A DNA stretch of 38,957 nucleotides, from the IMG/VR virus record IMGVR_UViG_3300037129_000078, positions 1-38,957 of that record. One strand, written 5' to 3'. The translations under genes were made by a program, and so were the position numbers. The DNA comes from a virus. Under the pieces are notes generated by a model. That model was given only the letters and a program-made list of their open reading frames with translations. It was not told where the DNA came from and ran no database searches. Numbering within the stretch: position 1 is the first letter of the stretch; each line of letters starts with the position of its first letter. This document shows, piece by piece, positions 29,732-36,559 of this stretch.

Positions 29732-29755
29732 AAACATATTTCCTATGTTTGGAGG
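29732..29755 (+). promoter_or_regulatory. Leader hairpin and ribosome site of the portal gene
   Basis: AAACATA (29732-29738) and TATGTTT (29744-29750) form a perfect 7-bp stem with a 5-base loop, followed immediately by GGAGG (29751-29755). The TTG at 29749 lies in the hairpin and upstream of GGAGG, so it cannot be the codon that GGAGG serves. Confidence 0.6.
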
Positions 29756-31911
29756 CTCTTATTTCTTTTTATTACCCCCCGTGGAACGCTGCATTAGAGC
29801 CCAATCAGGGCAACGTGCGACAATGGTTGGATAATCTCTACACGAAATTTCAACCAATCGAACAGTCGCGTTGGAATCAAGCGAACATAGACACCCTATT
29901 TTACGCTGGCAATCAGTCTTTTATCAATCGTAATCTATCTTTTACGGCTGGAATAACAGCGCAGCAATACTATTTTAACTTGGTGCAACAACCAGTTAAC
30001 ATGGTGACAGGTTATCAACGCCAGCATCGTAAATCGATAGTCTATCAAGCAGCCGATGGAGCTGATCCTCAGACGACAGATCAATATACAAGGCTTATCA
30101 CGAATGTATGCCAGAAAGAGGGTATACATGAGGCTTATTCTAAGTCATGTGAGTTAGCTGCTATTGCTGGAATGAATCTTCTTCAGCCTTATTTAGATTA
30201 CACTGGCGATGATCCTGCTCAAGGACAATTAAAATTAAAAGTATGGGAATATAATTCATTTCTTGTTGACCCGTACTTTAGACAGCCTGACATGAGTGAT
30301 GCCCAATTTGTTTGGTGTCAGGAATATATATCAAAGAAAGAGGCTGAGAGCCGTTTTCCTGATAGAGTAAATATGATTACTCCAATGTCAGGCACTCCTC
30401 AGCGATACGGTAATTTCTATTTCCTTCCTGAAAACTACAACATGGCACGCAATGATTTAATGGTGTTGTCTTATGTGTGGTATAAGTGGAAGAAAAATAA
30501 AAAACGTCTTTATAGCAGATCTAGAAACCAATTTTTTGATTTTGGTAAAGAAGCTAATCTAGAGGAAATTCTATATAGTATTGATGACATGGAAGAGGTG
30601 ACGGTTGATTCACCATGTTGGAAGTTAGCTGTAGTGTTAAACGATCAACTTATGTTTCAAGGGGATAACCCACTATGGGATGGACCAGAGTGTCCTTTTA
30701 TTCCTAACTTCTGGAACTATGATCCACATATGAACCAAGCGGAGCTTAGATCACGTTCACTCATATTCCCCATGAGATCTCCTCAGTTTCTATTCAACCA
30801 TAAAGTCATCAATAATAATGACATTGCTGCTGCCACCATTAACGCAGGTTGGAAGCGCAAAGTCGGAGCCGTTGCTAATGAAGATAACTTGAAGAAGGCA
30901 GGCCAGGGATGGGATGTTATAATCAATCCAGGGTATGAGATGACAGATGTAGAGAAAATCATTCCTAGCGCTGTTCCTGAGTCTGATTTAGCACTTGCAG
31001 AACAGATGTCAAGCCTTGTATTTAAGACCTCGGGAATAGATTTAGAGAACTGGGCTGGTCAACAAGATAAGCAAGTTTCTACGTTAACATTACTCACAAA
31101 GCAAGCGGCCAACTTACTGCCATTCCAAAAGTACTTTGACCAATGGGATTATGCTCTTAAGCTAGTTGGTGAAAGGCTTTTACAATATGCCTTATATAAT
31201 TGGAATGAACAAAAAGTTGCTTTATTAATAGGTGAGGATCCAAGTCCTCATTTTTATTCTAGAGTATTTGCTAAGTATCAAACGATTGTTGAAGAAGGGC
31301 TTTTAACACCTACTCAGAAGAATTTACAAGCCCAGCAAATGTTAGATATTAACACAACATTTGGTAGAGAAGTATTACCTGCTTCCATGATTATCAAAGA
31401 CATGAATATTCAAGGTAAGGCTGAGATTCTACAGTTCTTAAAGCAACAAGAAGAACAAGCTAGTCAGTTACAACAAGAGCAAACGGCCGTACAGCATGCT
31501 TTTGAAGATGCTAAACTAAAAGAATTATACAGTAAAGCCATCGGCAATCTAGCAACTGCTCGCGAAAGACATGGAAGATCAGAATCTAATCTTGGGTTAT
31601 ATGAAGAGAGATTAAGTATGATAGAAAGAAATAGAGCGATGACACTAAAAGAAAAACAAGCTGCCCTCACATCATTATTAGAAAATATTCAAAGATATGG
31701 AGAAATTGAAACTGAATATTCAAAAAATAAATTAGACATCGAAAGCAGAGATATAATGAATGAAGAGGAAATGGAGAAAAGGGACGCAGAAAGAAGAACT
31801 AAAGCTAATGAATTTATGGAACAGATATTAGGACAAGCGATGAGTCAAAATCAGCTAGCAAATGCTGAAAATAATCAGCAGCAAGAACAACCACAACAGC
31901 AGTATATGTAA
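29749..31911 (+). CDS. Portal protein
   Basis: 720 residues if started at TTG 29749, close to P22 gp1 (725). The only strong ribosome site, GGAGG at 29751-29755, points instead to ATT 29761 (ISFYYPPW..., 716 residues); no in-frame ATG occurs for about 80 codons. Features: an N-terminal wing (YTKFQPIEQSRWNQANIDTL), NLVQQPVNMVTGYQRQHRKS at ~75-100, a central stem-type region, and a C-terminal coiled coil and Gln-rich tail (about 560-720, LKQQEEQASQLQQEQTAVQH) that may form a P22-like barrel. As the dodecameric portal it would join the terminase during packaging and the tail afterwards. Gene order terminase-portal-scaffold-capsid supports the call. Confidence 0.88.
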   Translation: MEALISFYYPPWNAALEPNQGNVRQWLDNLYTKFQPIEQSRWNQANIDTLFYAGNQSFINRNLSFTAGITAQQYYFNLVQQPVNMVTGYQRQHRKSIVYQAADGADPQTTDQYTRLITNVCQKEGIHEAYSKSCELAAIAGMNLLQPYLDYTGDDPAQGQLKLKVWEYNSFLVDPYFRQPDMSDAQFVWCQEYISKKEAESRFPDRVNMITPMSGTPQRYGNFYFLPENYNMARNDLMVLSYVWYKWKKNKKRLYSRSRNQFFDFGKEANLEEILYSIDDMEEVTVDSPCWKLAVVLNDQLMFQGDNPLWDGPECPFIPNFWNYDPHMNQAELRSRSLIFPMRSPQFLFNHKVINNNDIAAATINAGWKRKVGAVANEDNLKKAGQGWDVIINPGYEMTDVEKIIPSAVPESDLALAEQMSSLVFKTSGIDLENWAGQQDKQVSTLTLLTKQAANLLPFQKYFDQWDYALKLVGERLLQYALYNWNEQKVALLIGEDPSPHFYSRVFAKYQTIVEEGLLTPTQKNLQAQQMLDINTTFGREVLPASMIIKDMNIQGKAEILQFLKQQEEQASQLQQEQTAVQHAFEDAKLKELYSKAIGNLATARERHGRSESNLGLYEERLSMIERNRAMTLKEKQAALTSLLENIQRYGEIETEYSKNKLDIESRDIMNEEEMEKRDAERRTKANEFMEQILGQAMSQNQLANAENNQQQEQPQQQYM

Positions 31912-31918
31912 ACAATTC

Positions 31919-31947
31919 TTGAAATTATATGGTTATGTTGTTATTAA
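31919..31947 (+). promoter_or_regulatory. Candidate sigma70-like promoter
   Basis: TTGAAA (31919-31924) and TATTAA (31942-31947) with a 17-base spacer in the gap after the portal gene, about 50 bases before ATG 31998. Confidence 0.45.
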
Positions 31948-31997
31948 AAAAGATTAATCAACAAAGACTTTGAAAGGTCTAAATTAAGAGGTTTTAT

Positions 31998-32255
31998 ATG
32001 GCAATGGCAGACAGTCAGAAAAAAGGAAGAGCAATGTCAGGTGGGCAGAAGATAGATGATCATTCATCATGGGCAGGAAGCTCTTCAAAAGAATCCCCAC
32101 TTCCTATGAATGCTAAGATGAAACAATATAGTTCAGCAGAGGGCGCTGGCTCTGAGATGGATTATGAAGATACGACAGAGAAAGTCAAAGCTCAGCAAGT
32201 AGAGGGCGTTAGACAGATTAAAAATCGTCCAATGAAGCCTTTATATAGAAACTAA
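31998..32255 (+). CDS. Conserved small phage protein after the portal
   Basis: 85 residues, hydrophilic. Segments such as GRAMSGGQKIDDHSSWAGSS and SAEGAGSEMDYEDTTEKVKA are familiar from unnamed proteins found downstream of portal genes in environmental podoviruses. No enzymatic or membrane features. GAGG is correctly placed before ATG 31998. A candidate promoter precedes it and a terminator follows, so it may be made at its own level. Structural role inferred only. Confidence 0.6.
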   Translation: MAMADSQKKGRAMSGGQKIDDHSSWAGSSSKESPLPMNAKMKQYSSAEGAGSEMDYEDTTEKVKAQQVEGVRQIKNRPMKPLYRN

Positions 32256-32280
32256 TTTACCTATATCAGAGTCATGCCTG

Positions 32281-32321
32281 ATAGGGTCGGGGCACGTGTA
32301 AAAAGCGTTGCCCTATTTTTT
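32281..32321 (+). terminator. Candidate intrinsic terminator
   Basis: GGGCACG (32290-32296) pairs with CG and TGCCC (32306-32313) around one bulged T, with an outer ATAGGG/CCCTAT extension (32281-32286 with 32311-32316), then a run of T (32316-32321). It lies between the genes ending at 32255 and starting at 32336. Confidence 0.6.
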
Positions 32322-32335
32322 AATAACGAGGAATT

Positions 32336-32638
32336 ATGGCAAAAAATACAGCAGCAGAAAAGAATCGAAGTACGCTAAAAACTAGTAAATCTAATTTTTC
32401 TGATCCTGCTCGTATTAAAGAGCAGAATCCTCAAGATAAGCCAAAAGATGGCTTTAAATCTCCATGGGATTTTAGATGTCCACAATATGACCAAAGATCT
32501 AGTAATTTTGTTAATGCTGGTACACATTATGGTGTAGGGATTAACCAACCTGTTGGTCATGCTGGCAATCCAGTACAAAGAGTGTCAGTTTTACCATTTG
32601 GCAAAGTATCTACAATGCAAGTTGATGATGTCGGATAA
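32336..32638 (+). CDS. Conserved small head-region protein
   Basis: 100 residues; GAGG before ATG 32336. Lys/Ser/Asn-rich N-terminus, then FKSPWDFRCPQYDQRSSNFV and THYGVGINQPVGHAGNPVQR. The last segment shares the pattern Y/H-Y-G-x-G-phi-x-N/Q-P-phi-G with the next gene (DYYGQGVKNPIGRLREN). It ends TAATG on the next start. Virion or assembly role inferred from order. Confidence 0.6.
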   Translation: MAKNTAAEKNRSTLKTSKSNFSDPARIKEQNPQDKPKDGFKSPWDFRCPQYDQRSSNFVNAGTHYGVGINQPVGHAGNPVQRVSVLPFGKVSTMQVDDVG

Positions 32639-32808
32639 TGCTAAAAAACACAAAACGTCTTAAAACCGCCCATACCCCTCGATCACAACTTGGAATGGGC
32701 GATTATTATGGTCAAGGAGTTAAAAACCCTATTGGCCGTCTTAGAGAAAATATGATTACTAACACGAAATCAGGTCGCTCGAATAAACCTCCAAGGAAGT
32801 TGGCTTAG
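32638..32808 (+). CDS. Conserved small head-region protein with YGxGxxNPxG motif
   Basis: 56 residues starting on the preceding stop. MLKNTKRLKTAHTPRSQLGM is basic; the core GDYYGQGVKNPIGRLRENMI matches a motif (G.GV.NP.G..R) that recurs in tiny proteins beside podovirus portal and capsid genes. It overlaps the leftward gene at 32759 tail-to-tail by 50 bases. Probably a virion or assembly component; unknown. Confidence 0.6.
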   Translation: MLKNTKRLKTAHTPRSQLGMGDYYGQGVKNPIGRLRENMITNTKSGRSNKPPRKLA

Positions 32809-33283
32809 AATACAATTTATCTAAAGCAGATTTTCTTTTAGCATCGACACTCAATTCTCTATATATTGCATCAATTTGATCATCGTTTAAATCATCATCT
32901 TCTTTAGCTTCTAAAACTGCTCTATTATTCTCAAATTGTTCTATTGACCATGAAGTTGTGTCATGTTCTGTGACATTTCCTTTTTTATATTGATTCCATA
33001 ATTCGCGTGCTGGAAGCATCCAACATATACGAATGTTATCAGATCCGGGATAAGCTTTAAATAGCATGGAATTTGTTTGTGTTTTTGGACGTGTTAACCT
33101 TGGTTGCCAGATTAATCTTTTGGTATATCCGTCTTCATCTGTTCTAGCATGTGCAAATATATAAAAAGGATGATTGCCAAAAGGCCTTTGATTGATTAGG
33201 TCCTGACAACACTCCCCAATATCAAAAGATTTATTGGTAAATTCTTGATACCGATCATGTGCTTCTAAAATATTAACTTTCAT
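32759..33283 (-). CDS. Conserved phage protein of unknown function
   Basis: 174 residues, leftward within the head operon. The N-terminal 75 residues (MKVNILEAHDRYQEFTNKSF, CCQDLINQRPFGNHPFYIFA) and RLIWQPRLTRPKTQTNSMLF, then KAYPGSDNIRICWMLPAREL are the conserved core I recall from phage genomes; the pattern suggests a compact enzyme-like or binding fold without a motif I can name. The C-terminal part is acidic helix (NRAVLEAKEDDDLNDDQIDA). Its start is next to the rightward scaffold promoter, so the two genes are divergent. Confidence 0.65.
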   Translation of the reverse strand: MKVNILEAHDRYQEFTNKSFDIGECCQDLINQRPFGNHPFYIFAHARTDEDGYTKRLIWQPRLTRPKTQTNSMLFKAYPGSDNIRICWMLPARELWNQYKKGNVTEHDTTSWSIEQFENNRAVLEAKEDDDLNDDQIDAIYRELSVDAKRKSALDKLYSKPTSLEVYSSDLISC

Positions 33284-33286
33284 CTG

Positions 33287-33315
33287 TTGCCATATATTTA
33301 AAATTTTAGTTTAAT
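33287..33315 (+). promoter_or_regulatory. Sigma70-like promoter for the scaffold-like gene
   Basis: TTGCCA (33287-33292) and TTTAAT (33310-33315) with a 17-base spacer. The leader then carries the element at 33331-33350, shared with the capsid leader. Confidence 0.55.
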
Positions 33316-33330
33316 CCGATTAACTCCAAC

Positions 33331-33350
33331 CGCCACCCTGCGTTATGGGT
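33331..33350 (+). promoter_or_regulatory. Leader element, copy 1 (scaffold-like gene)
   Basis: CGCCACCCTGCGTTATGGGT; the core CCTGCGTTATGGG (33337-33349) is repeated exactly at 36434-36446 in the capsid leader. Both copies lie 10-30 bases after the predicted transcription start. Confidence 0.55.
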
Positions 33351-33369
33351 AAAGGAAGTTTTTTAATAT

Positions 33370-34026
33370 ATGACAGAATCTCAAGTGCAAAGTCAATCAC
33401 AAGAACAAAAAACAAATGATAAAGAACTTAATTTTCGTGCACTGGAAACGAAGTATGAGAGACAATTAGCACAAGAAAGAGCTGCTAGAGAAGAACTTGA
33501 AAAGCAACTACAGGCAAGAAACCAAGCACCTGTTAGCGAAGATGAAGAAGATGATTCTGAACCTTATGTAGACAATAAAAGATTAAATAAGAAATTAAAT
33601 AAATTCGGACTTAACACACAAGGTGAGATACAGAAAGCTATGCAGATGGCTAAAGAATCTGCTAAAGAAGAAATTAAGAGAGAAATGTGGCTCGAGAATA
33701 ACCCCGATTTCTATGACGTTTTAGGTCATGCGGATAAATTTGCACAAAAGGCACCGAAATTAGCAGAGACTATACTTAGAATGCCAGAAGGGTTTGAAAG
33801 ACAGAAGTTGGTATATCAGAATATCAAAGAACTTGGAATCGACAGACCAGAACAGAAACAGCCCTCTATTCAAGAAAAGATTGATGCCAATAGAAAGAGC
33901 CCGTATTACCAACCAACAGGCGTTGGATCAGCTCCCTATGCGTCTAATGGGGATTTTAGTGCAGCAGGTCAGAAACAAGCTTATGCGAAGTTACAAGAGT
34001 TGAAAAATAGACTCCGTTTAGGTTAA
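33370..34026 (+). CDS. Putative scaffolding protein
   Basis: 218 residues, highly charged and helical, as scaffolds are. Residues ~20-50 are coiled coil (ALETKYERQLAQERAAREEL), residues 57-67 an acidic patch (SEDEEDDSEPY), and residues ~100-115 hold WLENNPDFYDVLGHADKF, a pattern seen in phage scaffold-like proteins. The C-terminus is basic helix (AYAKLQELKNRLRLG), which in P22 scaffold is the coat-binding end. AAAGGAAG precedes ATG 33370. A strong terminator follows, and the major capsid gene comes 2.5 kb later with its own promoter. Confidence 0.7.
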   Translation: MTESQVQSQSQEQKTNDKELNFRALETKYERQLAQERAAREELEKQLQARNQAPVSEDEEDDSEPYVDNKRLNKKLNKFGLNTQGEIQKAMQMAKESAKEEIKREMWLENNPDFYDVLGHADKFAQKAPKLAETILRMPEGFERQKLVYQNIKELGIDRPEQKQPSIQEKIDANRKSPYYQPTGVGSAPYASNGDFSAAGQKQAYAKLQELKNRLRLG

Positions 34027-34062
34027 AAGAAAATTATCTCGTACTTCTCCTTCATACGAGTG

Positions 34063-34090
34063 CCGCGGACTATAGATCCGCGGTTTTTTT
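34063..34090 (+). terminator. Strong intrinsic terminator
   Basis: CCGCGGA (34063-34069) and TCCGCGG (34077-34083) form a 7-bp stem followed by seven T (34084-34090). It ends the scaffold transcript and touches the stop codon of the leftward gene at 34089. Confidence 0.85.
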
Positions 34091-34268
34091 ATTTCACTTT
34101 ATTCCTTTCTTCAATCGTACACAGACGTCCATGAAAATCTTTCATTTCATTTTTCATTTCTTCTATAAGTTTAGTAACATACAGAAAATCTGCTCGCCTT
34201 TCTCGCATACACCATAAAATCATGGCAAAATTAGCTGCTATAATCGTTAAAACTTGAGCCCATTCCAT
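34089..34268 (-). CDS. Small membrane-anchored coiled-coil protein (paralogue of 9552-9764)
   Basis: 59 residues, ATG 34268, stop 34089-34091. MEWAQVLTIIAANFAMILWC is a transmembrane N-terminus; the rest is charged helix (FLYVTKLIEEMKNEMKDFHG) ending RLCTIEERNKVK. It is about half identical to the 70-residue protein at 9552, lacking 11 residues of the helix, and shares the promoter-proximal sequence. AAGGAAG precedes the ATG, and TTGTCA-17-TATAAT lies 22 bases upstream. It has its own promoter and opposes the late genes, which suits a moron-type gene. Confidence 0.75.
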   Translation of the reverse strand: MEWAQVLTIIAANFAMILWCMRERRADFLYVTKLIEEMKNEMKDFHGRLCTIEERNKVK

Positions 34269-34289
34269 AATTCTTCCTTTTTTCCAACT

Positions 34290-34318
34290 ATTATATGTCT
34301 AATCTGTAATGCTGACAA
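34290..34318 (-). promoter_or_regulatory. Sigma70 promoter overlapping the tRNA-Thr 3' end
   Basis: Minus strand TTGTCA (34318-34313), 17-base spacer, TATAAT (34295-34290). The -35 lies within the tRNA-Thr acceptor stem. This is the best -10 in the window; downstream bases match those at 9.78 kb. Confidence 0.75.
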
Positions 34319-34382
34319 TAGGAATTGAACCCATAACCGTCCGATTACAAGTCGGGTGCTCTACCAATTGAGCTATGTCAGC
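34310..34382 (-). tRNA. tRNA-Thr (anticodon UGU)
   Basis: A full cloverleaf: acceptor GCTGACA/TGTCAGC, D-stem GCTC/GAGC, anticodon loop CTTGTAA (anticodon TGT, reads ACA), T-arm ATGGG-TTCAATT-CCTAT. The 27-43 pair is a mismatch. No CCA is encoded. It follows tRNA-Asn by four bases. Confidence 0.9.
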
Positions 34383-34386
34383 TTAT

Positions 34387-34458
34387 CTCCGAGTAACGGA
34401 TTCGAACCGCTGACCAAGAAATTAACAGTTTCCTGCTCTACCTCTGAGCTAACTCGGA
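34387..34458 (-). tRNA. tRNA-Asn (anticodon GUU)
   Basis: Cloverleaf with acceptor TCCGAGT/ACTCGGA, D-stem GCTC/GAGC, anticodon loop CTGTTAA (anticodon GTT), T-arm AGCGG-TTCGAAT-CCGTT and discriminator G, usual for Asn. Its first 21 nt are also the last six codons and stop of the integrase-like gene. Confidence 0.93.
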
Positions 34459-34995
34459 ATATTGTAATTCATTTATATATGTTTGCATAACCTTTAAAGG
34501 ATGATTTTCAAAATTTAATCCTTTTTTTAAAGCATACGAAATAGAAGAAGATGCATAAGCAAATATTTTTCTTAAGGTACTAGTAGACATTTTTCTTTTA
34601 GAATTTTCTGTTTTTGCTCCTCTAAATACATCGCAAGTGCACAATTTTTTCGCTGCATTTACCCAATCTTCAAAGGAAATTTCATGAAGAAATTTATTTT
34701 TCCCAAATATTTCACATAACCTATTTTTTGACATATTCATATCAGAGATAGCTTTTCTATTACATTCTGGGATAGTACTTATTTTCATTTCAAAAACTTG
34801 TTGTAATGTAATTCTATCAGACAGAGGAACCTCAAAATTCTTCATGTTATCAATAAGTCTTTCTTTATACCAAATATACATTTTAGCGTCTTCTTCATCA
34901 AAAAACGTTTTACATACATCGATATCTTTTCTTCTGATGTTAACACTATAAGTAATTTCGCCTGTTCTAGAGATTCTTTTTCTAATGTTTGCCAT
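34438..34995 (-). CDS. Tyrosine-recombinase-like protein lacking the catalytic domain
   Basis: 185 residues. Residues 1-55 match the arm-type DNA-binding domain of phage integrases (MANIRKRISRTGEITYSVNI, then KTFFDEEDAKMYIWYKERL), and residues ~58-172 match the SAM-like core-binding domain, ending in the typical STSTLRKIFAYASSSISYAL followed by KKGLNFENHPLKV. The catalytic domain (R-K-H-R-H-Y) that should follow is missing. Instead the frame runs into tRNA-Asn: its last codons (SELAQR, then TAG) are tRNA nucleotides 1-21. It overlaps the helicase gene by 14 bases, so the two form an operon. It could be a DNA-binding regulator or a degenerate integrase fused to the tRNA. Confidence 0.7.
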   Translation of the reverse strand: MANIRKRISRTGEITYSVNIRRKDIDVCKTFFDEEDAKMYIWYKERLIDNMKNFEVPLSDRITLQQVFEMKISTIPECNRKAISDMNMSKNRLCEIFGKNKFLHEISFEDWVNAAKKLCTCDVFRGAKTENSKRKMSTSTLRKIFAYASSSISYALKKGLNFENHPLKVMQTYINELQYSELAQR

Positions 34996-36319
34996 TTTGA
35001 TATTCCAATTTTAATTTATGATGCCAAATCAAAAAACTAGCTTCGTCAATAGTTATAGGATGTTGAAAATAAATATTATTATCTTGTAAATAATCAATCA
35101 TACAGGGTAAGGCTTCAAAATCTTGAATTCTAATAGTGTCAAAAAAATTAACTTTTTCTATTACAAATTCAGAAATTTTAATGATTTCTTTACTTATATG
35201 ATTACGAATATCTCTGATTGATGAAAAAGATTGCATTTCAGGATAATCTTCATCCACTAATAAACTATTAAAACCAGATAGATTTTTATGATTGTCTACA
35301 ATATCAATGATTTTACAGTTTTTTTTACCAGGAAATTTTCTTAATCCTCTTCCAATCATTTGACTAAAAAGAGCCTTACTTTTAGTAGGTCGAGCTAAAA
35401 TAACTCCATCTATAGATGGTTCATCAAAACCTTCTGTTAAAAGTTGGCAATTGCAAATCACTGAAACTTCATCATTTCGAAAAGATGATAGTAAGGATTC
35501 TCTTTCAATTTGTGTTTTTTTACCATCAATATGAATAGAACATATTCCGTTATCATTTAATAGTTTGTTTATTTTTTTACTATGATCAACATTTACACAA
35601 AAAATTATAGATTTTCGATCTTTCATGTCATTTTTAATGATATCTTTTATCATATTATTTCTATCATCTGTGTTTATCTTAGAATAAAGATTTTTTAGAC
35701 TAAAATCTCCGTTATGGTCATCAACATCAGAAATATCTATATTAGTTTTAACAGAATATCCTTCGATATCTGAAAGATGTCCTTGTTCTATCAAGGTTTC
35801 AATATTTAGTTTAAATGAGCATTTAACTAAAATTTCATCTAATAATTTTCCATCAATTCGATCAGGTGTCGCTGTAACACCTAAAATTAACATGTCTCTT
35901 TCATGAAAGATATCACTTCTTTTTCTTATAAATCGCTTATATGATTCAGATTGAGTGTGATGAGCTTCATCAATAATTGTGAGATCGAATTTTTGATGTA
36001 TAAGAGACTCTAAATAATCTCCACGAATGCTATTAATAATGCATATGTGAACTTTGTTCGGAAATTCATCAAATCGATCTCCTTTACGAGAAATTTCGAA
36101 GGGTTCATAAAATTTTAAAGCTGTTTCATATACTTGATTTAACAATTGTTTAGATGGAACGATGATTAAAATCCTATTATGATATTTTTTTGCATAATAA
36201 AAAAAAGTAACCGTTTTTCCAGAACCTGTAGGCATTTCAATATATTGGCGAAAATATCCTTTAAAAGTTTGATGGATTTTTTCTACTGCTTCAAGCTGAT
36301 AAGGTCTAAGTGCAATCAT
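34982..36319 (-). CDS. SF2 DEAH-box helicase
   Basis: 445 residues with all core SF2 motifs: Q-like LRPYQLEAV (4-12), motif I MPTGSGKT (29-36), II DEAH (117-120), III GVTATP (147-152), V TEGFDEP (295-301), VI QMIGRGLR (320-327). The order and spacing resemble RadD/YejH-like and UvsW-like helicases; there is no nuclease, RecQ zinc or HNH domain. The C-terminal ~90 residues are unassigned. A branch-migration or recombination role alongside the exonuclease and RusA is plausible; a defence or anti-defence role is the alternative. It is the first gene of a leftward, visibly AT-richer cassette between scaffold and capsid genes. Confidence 0.88.
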   Translation of the reverse strand: MIALRPYQLEAVEKIHQTFKGYFRQYIEMPTGSGKTVTFFYYAKKYHNRILIIVPSKQLLNQVYETALKFYEPFEISRKGDRFDEFPNKVHICIINSIRGDYLESLIHQKFDLTIIDEAHHTQSESYKRFIRKRSDIFHERDMLILGVTATPDRIDGKLLDEILVKCSFKLNIETLIEQGHLSDIEGYSVKTNIDISDVDDHNGDFSLKNLYSKINTDDRNNMIKDIIKNDMKDRKSIIFCVNVDHSKKINKLLNDNGICSIHIDGKKTQIERESLLSSFRNDEVSVICNCQLLTEGFDEPSIDGVILARPTKSKALFSQMIGRGLRKFPGKKNCKIIDIVDNHKNLSGFNSLLVDEDYPEMQSFSSIRDIRNHISKEIIKISEFVIEKVNFFDTIRIQDFEALPCMIDYLQDNNIYFQHPITIDEASFLIWHHKLKLEYQNGKH

Positions 36320-36389
36320 AATCCTCTAATGACATTCAATTTGGAATATCATAATCGGATTCATTATATTCATCAAATGAAATTTCAGT

Positions 36390-36417
36390 TTGACAAATTA
36401 AACTTTTATTTTATATA
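36390..36417 (+). promoter_or_regulatory. Consensus promoter for the major capsid gene
   Basis: TTGACA (36390-36395, perfect -35) with TATATA (36412-36417, spacer 16) or TATACA (36414-36419, spacer 18). It gives a ~135-base leader before ATG 36560. Confidence 0.7.
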
Positions 36418-36419
36418 CA

Positions 36420-36559
36420 GAGGTTTCGCCAGTCCTGCGTTATGGGCACATAGCGTAATGGGTGATCGCAATCCCAACCAGATATGATCGAGAACTGACG
36501 TAATTAGGCTCGTCTACCGATCGTCATGTCATATTAACATACAATCCAAGGTGATTGCT
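36420..36559 (+). promoter_or_regulatory. Structured capsid leader with leader element, copy 2
   Basis: The leader contains CGCCAGTCCTGCGTTATGGGC (36427-36447), whose core repeats that at 33337-33349, followed by a partial echo (GCGTAATGGG, 36453-36462). GACG/CGTC and GATCG/CGATC arms lie further on. Ribosome site AAGGTG is at 36548-36553; the GTG within it is not the start. Confidence 0.5.

Noticed and set aside
36179-36487. Rightward 102-codon frame across the helicase start and capsid promoter
   Set aside because: Antisense to the helicase motif I region and crosses a consensus promoter; no ribosome site.
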